A stretch of 64,000 nt of DNA, taken from Thunnus maccoyii. Taxonomy: Eukaryota; Chordata; Actinopteri; Scombriformes; Scombridae. Under the pieces are notes generated by a model. The model worked only from the letters and a program-made list of their open reading frames with translations, was not told the DNA's origin and did not search any database. The position numbers were made by a program, and so were the translations under genes. The stretch is taken from the NCBI RefSeq assembly GCF_910596095.1, contig NC_056550.1, forward strand, positions 8,881,501 through 8,945,500. Direction: 5' to 3'. Positions 31,439-49,500 of this stretch are shown one piece after another (position 1 is the first letter of the stretch; every line of letters starts with the position of its first letter).

Positions 31439-32837
31439 CGCCGTGGGCTCCCTGTTATTTCACCCTGACCAAGAAGAACAACACGAAGGAGGAGGAACCT
31501 CAATGGAGGGGGCCACATCACCTGTGTCACCCCTCACCTCCTCATCGCTGTCTTCCTCCTCTCCTCCTCCCTTCTACTCACCTCCTCCCTCACCGCCGGC
31601 CATCCTCCTCCATGGGGACAAAGCCGGGACTGAGTCTGACCTGCTCTCCCTCCCCTGGTTGGGCCACCCTGGTCAGCTGAGATGTACCGAGACAGTCTCA
31701 GATTATGGCAAAGGTAATGACTGTAAATTAATATTCATTAACAGAAAGTAGCCTTTTAAGCACAGTGCCAGTGTAACAGTGAAAAAGCCGATAGCTCATT
31801 AATATCGTGCCTCATTTGTCTTTACAGAGGATGCGTTCGGTGACCTGGACTGGATGGCTGAAAGGGTGGATCTGAGCGAATTTGACCTGGACTCTCTGAT
31901 TGGCTCGTGCAGTCCTGCTGAAGAGTCCCCCAGCTCTCCAGAAGACCTCCTGGCCTCCCTGGATTGCCCCATGGAGCTTGACTCCCTGCCAATACCTGCT
32001 CTCTCAACTCCTGCTCTCCCAAGTCTTCCCACTGCTTCTCCTCCAAGTATTCCTCCCACCACTCTTCCCTCAGTCTGTTCAGATCCTCCTATCATTCCAG
32101 CAGTTGAGCCTGAAGTCCTCATCGACAGGCAGGAGGTCCCCTCCCCTTCTCTGTGTGTCCCAGAGCCACAAGAAGAGTTGGAAATCAAATCTGAGCCTGC
32201 CTCCCCTGACCCATCTTCCCCCTTGATTGACTCTCCCTCCTCTCCAGTCTACACCTTGGACCTGGGCAGTGAAGTGGATGTCTCAGAGAGTGAGGTGAAG
32301 CCAGTTGTAGCTTCTGTGGTCCCTCAAGTCCCGAGACTCGTACTCTCCCTTTCACCAACCCGCATCGTCCTGGTTCTGACTCCCAAAGATGAAGTTGGGA
32401 TCACCACCACAACCACTGTAACCACCACTTCAGAGGTCATTCATTCCTCTCCTCCAGCCTCCCCTCCACCAAGGTCCTCCAGAAGCAGACCATACCCTGA
32501 ACCCAAACATAAAGCCAGCCCAGCCTCCTCCAGTGCCACCAATGTCAAAGTAAAGTCACTCCCGGGTGCAAGTGGAGAGGAAAGGACATCTTTGAAGGCG
32601 GTGAAGAACAAGAAACTAAAGAAGATGGAGCAGAATAAGACGGCTGCCACTCGCTACCGTCAGAAGAAGAGAGCTGAGCAGGAATCACTTCTGGCAGAGC
32701 ATGAAGTGCTGGAGAGGAAGAACATGGAGCTGACTGAGAAGGCTGAATCCATGGCCAGGGAGATTGAATACCTCAAAGAGCTGATGGCAGAGGTCCGCAT
32801 GGCCAGGATCAAAAAAGGCCTCAGTGCTGACCCCTAG
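31356..32837 (+). CDS. atf4: Activating transcription factor 4
   Basis: Two coding exons, 31356-31713 and 31828-32837, with a non-coding/uORF exon ending at 30464; 455 aa, longer than human (351). ATG 31356 is favoured because it gives an 83-nt uORF2 overlap; further in-frame ATGs follow at 31362-31370. The conserved activation segment is EDAFGDLDWMAERVDLSEFD (residues about 120-139). The middle is a long Ser/Pro/Thr-rich region. The bZIP lies at the C-terminus: basic region at about 379-405 (MEQNKTAATRYRQKKRAEQE) and heptad leucines at about 408-440, nearly identical to mammalian ATF4 and unlike ATF5. It binds C/EBP-ATF elements and drives amino-acid supply genes such as ASNS in the integrated stress response. 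The usual DSGxxxS phosphodegron is not visible. Teleosts carry atf4a and atf4b; which one this is was not resolved. Confidence 0.96.
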
Positions 32838-33216
32838 TGGTTGGACCTAACAATGACAGATAATGTGTGTAACAAGAAGTGGATGATTGCAAAAGGGGGC
32901 TCATCAGTATAGTATGTGTTCTGTCTACACAGCTTGTCATGGATGCACAATCCAGTAAAACCGATGTTTGTCAGCATATCTCCTTTTTAAATATCTAACA
33001 CTGGTATTAAATATAGAATACCTTTTTTGTCACATTCAGAGTAGTTTTTATTGAAACAAGTATTTTCCATTCAGTATATAAACCTGTGTTCTTTATGATG
33101 TATATAAACTTCTCATATCTCTGGTCCACAGTAATGTGATAGTGAGATGTCCTTTTTTAAAGTTTTAAAATGTGCATAGTATAGTATAACCAGACCATCT
33201 GTATTATTAATCTCTT

Positions 33217-33222
33217 AATAAA
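33217..33222 (+). terminator. atf4: Poly(A) signal of atf4
   Basis: AATAAA 380 bp past the stop in an AT-rich 3'UTR. Confidence 0.6.
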
Positions 33223-33239
33223 GAGTCTTAAAAACTAAT

Positions 33240-34930
33240 TTCAGGCATGTGGTGTGATTTCCTCTGGGAGTTAATGATGTAGATTGGGAGGGTAGTGCTT
33301 TAATTTTTCTCTTAGTACTTCAGAAGATTCAATATGACTGTTGCATACTGGTAAATACACATCACTGAGGGTATATATAGCATGAATTGGCATGTGAGGT
33401 CATGAATGCCTGTTCATATGGAAAATTTACCCCACAGCATAGCAAGTGTGGTTAGTGTAGAAGACCACACCACAGGTTTGAATCAAAACAAAAGAGATAC
33501 TGCAGTGCAGATGAATTGTATATAACATGTACAATAGACTTTACAGCCTATTTGCAATGTAACCTTTTCTCTAACAAAGAGTCTTTGTTCCCTGTCTGAT
33601 TATTCGTTACAATAAGCTTGTGGGCGTCTGTTTGAGTGGAGCCTCTTTTCAAACAAACTAGATAAGGATAATGGAGCCCGCCTGACTGGCAGCGTGCTGC
33701 AGACACACGGGTATTAGATTAACTGACAGTCATGTGAAGTTACAGATGCCTTTTCTAAATACAAAGTTTGGGATACGAAACTGCCTTATATTGGTGTATT
33801 GTTTCTCTGCTGTCCACTGAAGACACTTTCTGAAGTGTCTGTGTACTTAAAAGAACACATTTGTATTTGTCACAGTCTGAGGGAGAATGGAAAAGCTTGC
33901 AAGAGGGGGGGAAAAAGTGCTGACTGGTGCTGACCTAGGCACAGCTTGAGTAATATTACCAAGAAAAATGTGTGCACTCAGCCTACAACTGGTCCTAGGT
34001 GAGCACGCTGTAATTGGTCCAGGCTTTCTTCCAGATAGTTTAGAGATGGTCTATATTTGGAGGTACGCCAAACTCAAAATGGTGTAGAACTATTTACAAT
34101 AGGAGAAACATTTCCTCCAGACAAAAAAACTTGGCATTGATCCTCCTTATGTAAATGCCTTCATTTTAAAAGAGTAACATAAGATGTTAGATATAGAACA
34201 TTCATTAAACTTTAACAACAATACTAACCATGCACAATAAGAGTGTAGTAAACTCAAAATAAATCACTGGTTTATATTGGGTTGAAAGATGAGGGCAAAC
34301 TGAGTTTATGTAGATTAACCCTGCATTTTTTCACATAATTCTAGACATAGTGACAGACAGTATAAATTGTTACTTGACCAGATTAAGCAATAGAATAGAA
34401 ACCTACAAAAAGCAAACTGTACTTTCTTCTGTTTTAAAGAATCAAAGATCATGACCACAACTGGATTTCAAAAGTACAAGTACAGACGCTTTAACAGTAT
34501 ACAGTGCACTTACTATATGTACTAACAACAGTTTTTGGTAAGTACACCTCAAAGTAATTTGTTAAAAAGATGAAACGATATAATGAAACTTTTTTGTGTG
34601 AACCCCCATGACAGCCATGGACTTCTTTTATGCATTTTCAATAAACACTTTAAACCCTTTCTTCAGTGGAGAAGGTAATACTAACAAACACAGTCATATT
34701 GCAGATAAAGATGTGTAATTTCACATTGATTAAAAGATGTTTTTTCTTAGTGTAATTATCCACACAGTCAGTATTCTGTGGGTATGGTGGCTAACAAATC
34801 TGCTTGGTACAGTGCCACCTAGTGACGATACTACACAATTACTACTTCCTCCACAGAGCAGTTTACTTGTCTGAATAAGTTTGTATTAATATGACGTAAT
34901 AATAATAATATGAAAGCCAGAAATACACAA
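33240..34930. other. Intergenic DNA between atf4 and the GIMAP-like gene
   Basis: AT-rich, without open frames of interest, microsatellites or recognised repeats. Confidence 0.5.
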
Positions 34931-34946
34931 CAATATATACACATCT

Positions 34947-34952
34947 TTTATT
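34947..34952 (-). terminator. Possible poly(A) signal of the GIMAP-like gene
   Basis: TTTATT on the plus strand (AATAAA on the minus). If used, the GIMAP-like 3'UTR would span about 2.2 kb (34930-37196), a stretch with no other gene signal. A closer hexamer was not singled out. Confidence 0.3.
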
Positions 34953-35556
34953 GTTGTCTGAGAACAAACAAAGTACTGATGATGCAATCACCATTTAGGA
35001 AGGACCACACAGGAAGTAACATCACTTTGGCTACAGTAAAGTGGTAGAAGTTACACAGTGCAAAATACTCTGTTAAAAGCTACAATGTAATGTATCTCAC
35101 ACTGTAAATATACACTGCTTATACAATATATTCACATGTGGAAGTGGGACTCTAGGATTCAAATGAATGTTGGAAACATCCTCATATCAAATTGTAAAGT
35201 CATGCTTATCACACTAAGTGCTGCGGTAGCCTACATCACTAGATGAAGCACAGAGTCAGTAAAGCATAGAGGAAGCAGTGTCAGGGTTTCTTTTATAGGC
35301 TACATCATTTGTATAAAAAATGTACAGCATGGCAGTGGTATTGGTCACATATTACCGGTTTAGTATCTTTCAGAGTTTCTTTTTATCCACTTTAATTTTT
35401 TTGCAGCTGTAAAGGCGGGATGTGATGTCATATCAGAAATTCACATGGACTTGCTCAAGCAAGATTCAGAGGAGTAAGAAGTGAGGTTGCCATCAACTCT
35501 TTAGGCACTCATTTATCTGCATGCGTTGTCTTTACATGCCTCTGAGAGCTGAGTAC

Positions 35557-35560
<4 letters not shown>

Positions 35561-35607
<47 letters not shown>
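35561..35607. repeat. (CATA)n(TA)n microsatellite
   Basis: Short CATA units running into about 20 TA units, inside the presumed 3'UTR of the GIMAP-like gene. Confidence 0.95.
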
Positions 35608-37196
35608 ATTTTTTTTCACAACATCACTATTGATGCCAGGAGCAGATGTCTCAATGATGTAGAAAAAGTTAACAGGTAGTAAAAGCCCTATGTGAGCTCC
35701 AATGATTCATGAGGTTATGTTGTTTCTGTAGCATGCGAAAGCTTGATGTAGTCTATAGGATACTGCCCTGCTGCAGGGCTGTACTCCCACTCTCACGCTT
35801 TGATGCTGAGGCACGTAGCTGAATCTACCTTGTCGATAAATGCACTGGATGCATGACCACAAACAGCGAAGCGGAGCCAGCCCAAGCTTCTCCACAGGGA
35901 CCTTAAGACTGCACATAGTTTCAATATAGCCTTTTCCAAACTGTTTTTAGCACAAATGCTAGAGCAGAAATGGGCTAATAATGACTATATTTACTGATTC
36001 AACTGATTTCATGGGCTAAACTGGTTATTTTAGCACAAGACGACCAAAGGAACAACCAAAGTGCAAAGACTGATTCTCTTTTAGTTCCAGCAAACTTAAG
36101 CAAATACTCAGAGTAACTCCAATTTCAATTAATATGCGACTCCCATCTTACATGTTGTAGTCAGCATTAATCAGCGTTCCTGTAAATGTTGCAGAATATG
36201 CCCTGGAGGGATCAATTCAACCTTGACTCATGGAGCAGAAGCTAATCAAATGTTAATGAAGAAAACTCACTTTAATATCATTCGTGAGAGATCAGAGAGC
36301 ATGTTTCATGTCTGAAGGTACACAAACAACTCAAGGCTATCCTCGCTTTTTAAAAACATTTTTTTTACATTGATGTGCACACATTTCAGTACATATTATC
36401 ATCTTTTGCCACACTGCTCATGTTTTGTTTTGGTGTTCAAAGGGTTGCGTTCACTCAAACCCTTTCCTTTGAATCCTTTGATTCAAATGAAACTCAAATG
36501 GCACGTGATGCAGAAGGGGATGACTATTTTGTAAAATCTAGTCAAAATGTATGGCACAAGAATTACATGGAGACATTCCTCTTAGTCTTGCATTAACAAA
36601 GAGAGTGACAAACTTACAGCAGATGTGAGTGCTACCGCCAAATCTGACTGCTCATGATAATATTCTCTTCTCAAACATATTTCTTCTTGGTTTTGATGTT
36701 AGCTGAGAGCAAAATGACAAACCACTAACTCTCAACTTGTGATACAAAGGTGGTCAGTGCAGTCTGAACAAAGAGTTATAATGACGAGTAATTCTTTACT
36801 CTGCAGTGTTGAAACAGGGTCTCTTTAGCAGCAGTTGACTTCTGTGAACATGCTCATGAACAGGGATCGAGCTCTGGTCCCTTGAAGCAGAAGCAGAATA
36901 TTTCTCCTCCTCTCTGGTTTGAGGAGAACATTTAGTCTCAGACGTGGTTATTCATTCACTTTAAGTCCAGGGAGAGCTTTGCTCAGTGATCAGTGAGTTC
37001 AGGTACTTTTCCAACAAAGAGCTACTCATTACGAGACTCCTGTTCCAAACCTTTTGTTTTATCTCAGTTTTCTCCTCAGAACTCCTCAGAGTCTGAGAGG
37101 GAAATCTAGATGAGGTTTAAGTTACATGAGGTGATGTTTGGGCCTATTGAAGACTCAGAACATGGGCCGGACCACTTTCCTTTTGCTACGATCGTG

Positions 37197-40100
37197 TCAC
37201 TGTAGCTGGCATCCCCTACAGTCATCCTCAGGCTCGGTGTTGTCTGAAGAGTAAGAGCTCTCCTCGCTCACTGTCAAATGCAACACAATTATATTAGACC
37301 TGATTTAAACAAATTTAATATATGGAATGTTGATGATAAGACACACAAACAGCAGACAGTGAAATGCATCAAAAACAAGGGAGCCTGACTTTGTGTGTGT
37401 GTTGTTATGTGTTCATACATGTGTGTTTTAACTGCAACACAAGACAAAACCACTGACCACTGATTATCTTTGCAAAATATATTTGGAAATAATTAAGTGT
37501 GACTTACACCACTCGGTCTGTATGGGGAGGAAGGCCTTGTCACCGTTTTCCCTGATCATCTCCTCGATCTTATCCAGCAGGACTGAGACACTCCTGTCCT
37601 TTCCAGGAGTCTTACTGTCCAGGACGTGATAATAGTTCCCACAGTACTCAAGCAGTCTTTGCAGCTCGCGCCCCCCTCTGAGAATGTGCTCCTCTATGGG
37701 GGTGCGGCCCAGCCAGTCGCCACAGCTGAACAGTATCATGGTGTGGAGGCACGCGCTGTCACCAAACAGAGTCTCTATGTGAGCCAGAAGTGTTCGCCTC
37801 TTCCTGGCAGTGAGGGATGAGACGACTGGGAGGACCAACAGCAGGGTGTGGGGTCCAGGTCTCAGGAGGGCAGCGCCACGCTGTGACTCCTGGCGGATGC
37901 GCTTGGGGGTTCGCCTCACTGAGAACCAGTCCCACCCCGGGGTGTCGACTATAGTGACCCGGCGACCAGACACAAGTGCCTGCCTCCTAAGGCACAGCTC
38001 CGTCTCCTGGCCCGACTCAAAGTACCGGCGGCCAAGGATGGAGTTCCCCACTGAGCTCTTTCCAACACCCTTCCAGCCCAACAATAGCAGCCTCAACTCT
38101 GCACACACAGGAATCCGGAGAGATAAACAGGGAGAGAAAGACAGACAAAGAAAGATGGAGAAAGATGGCCATAAGAGAAACCATTAGAAATAAAAAGAAA
38201 GAAAAAGGGTAAACGTAATATTGATTCACCAGTAATGAATAGGCTATTTCTTAGAACATCAATTCTGGAGAATTGTTTTCATCTCTCTCCCTTACTGTAT
38301 GACTCATGCAATTACACACCTACACAGACACACACAACATACCTCTGGGAGGTCCTCCGATCATCTGCTCCCTCTGCCTTGCGTGCTCCTCCATCCTCAT
38401 CCTCTCTTCCTCCAAAGCTCTCCTGGCCTGCTCTTCCTCCAGCAAAATCAGCTCATTCACCTCAAAGTACCAGCCTACATAAACAGCAACAATTAATTAT
38501 CCATTAAACTGTTTCCAATCAGCTTTTATAACACAATTGGTACATTCATTAACAATGTCATACAGTATCATTTACTGTAACTATGAAATCCAGCCAAACC
38601 TTGGTTGTCAGTGATCATTTCCTCTACCTTCTCCATCAGCTCGGGTACCTGTGTGTTGTCCTCTGTTTCTTTCCGAGTGTTATCAAAAGGATGGTACCTG
38701 CAGGTAGAAAAACATCATTTTAATTGATGCAGACAAGATTTGATGGTTTAGAAGATCATGCAGGAGTCACCCTCTTAAGCTATCTACTGAACCACTGTAG
38801 TAAGACTAACAAGGACAAGAGTGAAGGGATTTGATTGTGTTTAGAGGCAGGCTTTTGTAAAATCAAAAAAAGGGAAAGAGAGGACATTGTACCTGCTTCC
38901 ACACCTCTCCACCAGCCACTGCAGGGCCTCTCCAGTGTTCGCTATGTGCTCCTCGATGAAGACACCTTTTGGAAGTTTGTCCACCCCAGTAAAGAGCACC
39001 ATCGAGTACCTCCAGGTCCCTCCACCCAGGGCCCCTAACTGCTCCTCTGCGGCCCTCCTCTGTGTGTCAGTGAAAGGCTGCGTGACAGACACCACCAGCA
39101 GGATTGCATGGGGTCCAGGAGGACAGAGAATGGCCCCCATGCACGGCCCCTCGCTGTCCAGGCTAGGCGGGGCCCGTGGTGGGCTGTCCGACTCAGCACC
39201 AGCATTGTCGTTGTTGTCAGCTTCGGTGTCGTCCTCCGGGTCGCTGGGGATGGTCCATGGCGGGGTGTCAACCACGGTAACCCGTCGGCCGTAGATCTCC
39301 GTCTGGCCCACGTTGCTGTGAGTGGTCTCCGTCCCTGCGTCGAAGACCTCGTCCCCCAGGATGGTGTTGGCGGTGCAGGTCTTGCCAGACTGTGGCCCCC
39401 CCAGGATCAGTAGTCTGCGCTCAGGGGGGTGTCGGCCCCTGGGGTCTCCTGTTGTAATACAGAAAGGTCAGACTGGAGGTTCATTTTGGCTCTTCTTCCA
39501 CATGGATGAGTGTGTTTATTATTACAGCAGTTGGCTCTAAGAGGAGATTATTCTTAACCTTTATCCCTGTTCTGTCTCTTAAGTATTGTCTCCTGGCTTG
39601 TCCCCAAAGTGCTTTTTGGATATAGGGAAACTAATGTATTCTTTCCACTGCAACACATCCCTCTCCTGCTCCTACTCATGCACTCACCCTAATTTCTGTC
39701 CTCACTCCTTACTTTCCCCCTCTGTGCCCTTCTTGCTTCTTGGTACTTTCTCCTTTATTGCCTCCTCTTTCATTCCTGCCCTTATCCTCTTCTCTCCCCT
39801 TAACCCCCCTTCTCAGCATGCCTCCTTTTTGTTTCCCTCTGTCCTTGGCCTTTGGAAAAAAATGGGTCAGAGAGGAGGAACCTTGGACTCCTTCCAGAGA
39901 GAATGGCATGTGGACAGAATATGATTTACTTTGAGTAAAAGTTACACGGAGAGGATAGATGTTTTGATAAAATGGCAGCACAGATGAGTATGAATATTCA
40001 GCGGATGGCGAGAGGAAAAATTCCTGCTCTGCAAGGGTGACAAGAGGGGAGACGATGGAGAGGAGAGGGAAGTTTATTGATTTACCCCTGTTACTCACCG

Positions 40101-40339
40101 CTGCTGACACTTTCCATGTGAGCTGCTAAACACAGGAAGTTGACTCCAGCAACAGTTTTCCAGAATTGTGGATGGTTGGTCCAAGCATGAAATGGTGTTG
40201 AGAGTCCCCCCCCCCACACCCTCACCCCCCGACTCCCCGGATGTTGCGACTGAACCAATGATGATGACTGAACTGGAGGTGTGCGGCAAAGGAGGAAAAC
40301 TCACTTACCAGTGTCAGAGGCAGAGGACACAGCAGCCAT
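37197..40339 (-). CDS. GIMAP-like protein with two AIG1 GTPase domains
   Basis: Seven exons on the minus strand: 40339-40309, 40125-40099, 39448-38893, 38697-38600, 38474-38343, 38098-37508, 37270-37197; 502 aa. AIG1 domain 1 (about residues 30-205) has P-loop GGPQSGKT (36-43), a DTPPW switch where DTPGW is usual, and an acidic insert (PEDDTEADNNDNAGAESD) in the switch region. A charged helical linker (residues about 239-280, rich in EEEQARRALEEER) follows. AIG1 domain 2 has P-loop GWKGVGKSS (289-297), VDTPGWDW and the conserved P-G-P-H-x-[IL]-LLV motif. The tail is acidic and ends CRGCQLQ, with two cysteines that might be lipidated. GIMAP/AIG1 proteins are membrane-associated GTPases of immune and other cells; GIMAP8 is the multi-domain relative. 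The 27-bp second exon is phase-neutral and the least certain part. Confidence 0.88.
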
Positions 40340-40888
40340 CTTGTGTGTAGAACCTCTGGCTTCCTCCTCCTCAGCCCCCCTCCTCCTTCTCCTTCTCGCC
40401 TCCACGGTGGATTCGTCTTCTTGCCTCTTCAGAAAGAGGAGTGCGCGGCGACAGATCCTGAGTGGCGTGCAAAAGGCTGGCAGCTCAAATGCTTCTTGGC
40501 TCTCTCTTTCACTCTAACCCTCATTCTACTGCAGTGTAACTCACTCTATCTTCTGTTCCCCGTGTCCACCCCTGCCTCCCTTCCTCTCCTCACTCCTCCT
40601 CTGCCATTCAACCTCTCCCCCTCTTTTTTTTTGCAATCTATTATCCCCCACACCCCCACACCCCACTGTGGCTCTTTACCGTCCTTTCCTCTTGTCTCTT
40701 CTCCCACCCCTTCTCCTCGTCTTCCAGCGCTCCTTCTTTTGTCTTACTTATCTGTCCGAGCAGAGCTGAAAGATTGTGCAATGTAGGAGACAGGAAGCCA
40801 AATCCACCCCTGCAGCAGCAGTTACGGGAAGATGTGTGTTCATTTTCTGAAGAGGAGAGGAAACTGTTCCTCCCACGCTCATATCACA

Positions 40889-40912
40889 CAGCAGCAGCAG
40901 CAGCAGCAGCAG
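40889..40912. repeat. (CAG)n repeat
   Basis: Eight CAG units in the divergent intergenic region. No coding frame supports a polyglutamine reading. Confidence 0.9.
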
Positions 40913-40972
40913 TGTGGCACTGTATGCAGACTGCAGTCAGGAGGACAGATAGAAAGATAGATAGACAGAGAG

Positions 40973-40996
40973 ATAGAGAGAGAGAGAGAAAGTGGG

Positions 40997-41070
<74 letters not shown>
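40973..41070. repeat. (GA)n microsatellite
   Basis: Almost continuous GA units over about 95 bp with one interruption (GTGGGAGC) at 40992. Open frames of alternating Arg-Glu or Ser-Leu here are artefacts. Confidence 0.96.
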
Positions 41071-41071
<1 letters not shown>

Positions 41072-41901
41072 ACTCTGTTCTCTAGATGTATTCCCCAGCT
41101 GCTGCATCATGCACAAACACAACTATTTATTTGATGCCTGCAGACACATAAATATTGTGAGTCAGGGAAGGGATGCATACTGCATGAACATATTTAAATA
41201 TTGATATGAGACATGCAGCCACAGCTTAAATAATAAATAAAAGCTCCCATAAATAGCAAATTCAAATGGTATCGGAATTCAAAGCACTGTCACCTTAGTG
41301 TGAATAATATCTGCGGGATGCATAACGATTATGTCATGTGGAGCAGAAAAAAAAATCACCCCACATGCCTTAACTCATCCTTTACTCCCTTAGAGGTTAA
41401 TTATGTGTGTTACAAGGCGAGATACGTTCACGGACCCAAGGAACTGACGTAAGAAAGAGGATTAAAAATGTACATTTGCTGTGTACATTTTAAAAAAAGA
41501 CAATTTTGTAACGTTTGTTGACATAATTTGATGTATTGGAGCACCGTTTTCACGCTTCTTTTTGTATGATTTTGGCACTGTGGAGGATACTAGGCGTATT
41601 ACTGCGCAGGACAAAATTTAGTTTCAGCAGTTTACCGTCGTATCTGTATTTGAACAAGATATTGGCAAACAATTAAGTGACATGCTTCCACCACGCTGCC
41701 GTATACCGTTACCCATGGTCATATTTAGACCTCACGCCGTACGCCGTCTTCGAGTGTCGTAAAAACCGCGCCGCCTTGTCCATGTGATGCAAATCTGAAG
41801 TGGCCGGCTACTTCGGCAGCTAGTGTGTGTTTATGTGTGTGTGGGTGAAGGTGCAGGGTAGTACCTCTCTGTTTTAGCGGACACCACCACGTCTGACAAC
41901 C

Positions 41902-48235
<6,334 letters not shown>

Positions 48236-48333
48236 AACACAGACACACACACACACACACACACGTACACACAAACCAAGAGAAAGAGACTTCATCATGA
48301 TGTGTGTCCATGGTGAATGCTACGTTGTACCTC

Positions 48334-48339
48334 AATAAA
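48334..48339 (+). terminator. adsl: Poly(A) signal of adsl
   Basis: AATAAA 99 bp past the stop, after a short CA run (48240-48265). A compact 3'UTR. Confidence 0.75.
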
Positions 48340-49500
48340 GAACAATGGTTGAATGAATTTCTCTTTACGGTATCTTTCATTTCTGCATGCTGCATTTGAA
48401 TAAGGATGAAAAATATATAACTGTTTTGTGTTCATACTCAAAATCATTAAGAGTGTTACTTTTTAAAATGAAATATAACATATAAATCTAATAACCTGTA
48501 ATATGATCTTAGTCATGTTCCTCATCATCTTTATGAACATGAACATCTAGTGACAGGAACCAAAGGTCATGTGTATCCAGGGCTTTTACAACATGCTTAG
48601 TCATAATAAAATGCTGATTATATGCTTATGTAAATTTATGATCCACCTTTTTATGACTTAATATTAATAAATCCTACAGTCATTTGCAGGCATCAAGGCG
48701 TGAATGTGGTCATCGAAACTCCAAACATTTCACTCATTTAAGTTGAAACCGCTTTGAAATTCTCCTGTTTAGAGTGTTTAAGCTCAGGTGTTTCTTTTCA
48801 GTCAAGGGAAAGGAAAATGTAAACTGTAGAGGACAGGAAACCCACTGTTAGAATTGAGAGGAACATATACATGAGGTTGTAAATCAAAAAAAAAAAAAAA
48901 AACACAGGCTCAAAGTTCAGTCCAGCCCTTTGAATAGAAACTGTCAGCTTACCGTAACCTTCAGTCTAGCTGCGCATTTTGTACTTCTCAGTGCAGAGAA
49001 TGAAGAAATTAGCTGTTTTTTGACAGGCTGTTTAGAATCTAAACTTTTCAAATATCATTACTCATCATTACTCTACACTCCTACCATCTACCACATACAC
49101 ATACATTGACACCACATACATAACCGTTGTGATCATGTGACTTATCACTCCACCCGTGCAATGTCATGACTAAGCTAGCGTTATTACGGTAATGGTGTAG
49201 ATGAACTGAGTTAGTTTGAAGGTGTAACAGATAAGTATTTCTCCACTTGCAAACTGTTCCTTACCACAGAGCAGGTCCTCTTCTCTCTCACACACACTGT
49301 TCATCTGAACTTTTGTGTTATTGAACCTCCGTAAGTTAGTCTTTTAATATTGTATTTTTACACTGTCACTTTAACTTTTGTATGTATTTTCTCCTGAAGA
49401 CTTTGAATATCTTCAAAACTGAGATTCATTTATTCAATCATAAATGTTTCACCTGTGTGTGTTTGCTTCCAAATGAACTGAGCAGCACCTATACTTAAAC
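48340..49500. other. Intergenic DNA between adsl and tmem150b
   Basis: 1.1 kb, AT-rich, with a 17-base A run at about 48886. The tmem150b 5'UTR and promoter must lie in the right half; no TATA box or CpG-rich core stands out. Confidence 0.5.

Larger units (their letters stand above)
40340..41901. other. Divergent intergenic region between the GIMAP-like gene and adsl
   Basis: 1.56 kb shared 5' region holding C/T-rich sequence (40360-40760), a CAG run and a long GA tract. GC-rich sequence at about 41740-41880 (GCGCCGCC, CGGCTACTTCGGC) is the likely adsl promoter and 5'UTR. Confidence 0.5.

Noticed and set aside
31384-32226. Proline-rich frames overlapping atf4 other than uORF2
   Set aside because: Shadow frames of the Ser/Pro-rich atf4 exons; no own start or splice logic.
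39586-40110. Frames of 112 and 133 aa in GIMAP-like intron 2
   Set aside because: Low-complexity Pro/Ser/Leu from a C/T-rich intron; removing them keeps the GIMAP frame perfect.
40774-41204. Arg-Glu and Ser-Leu repeat proteins on both strands
   Set aside because: Pure GA-tract translation; no splice or homology support.
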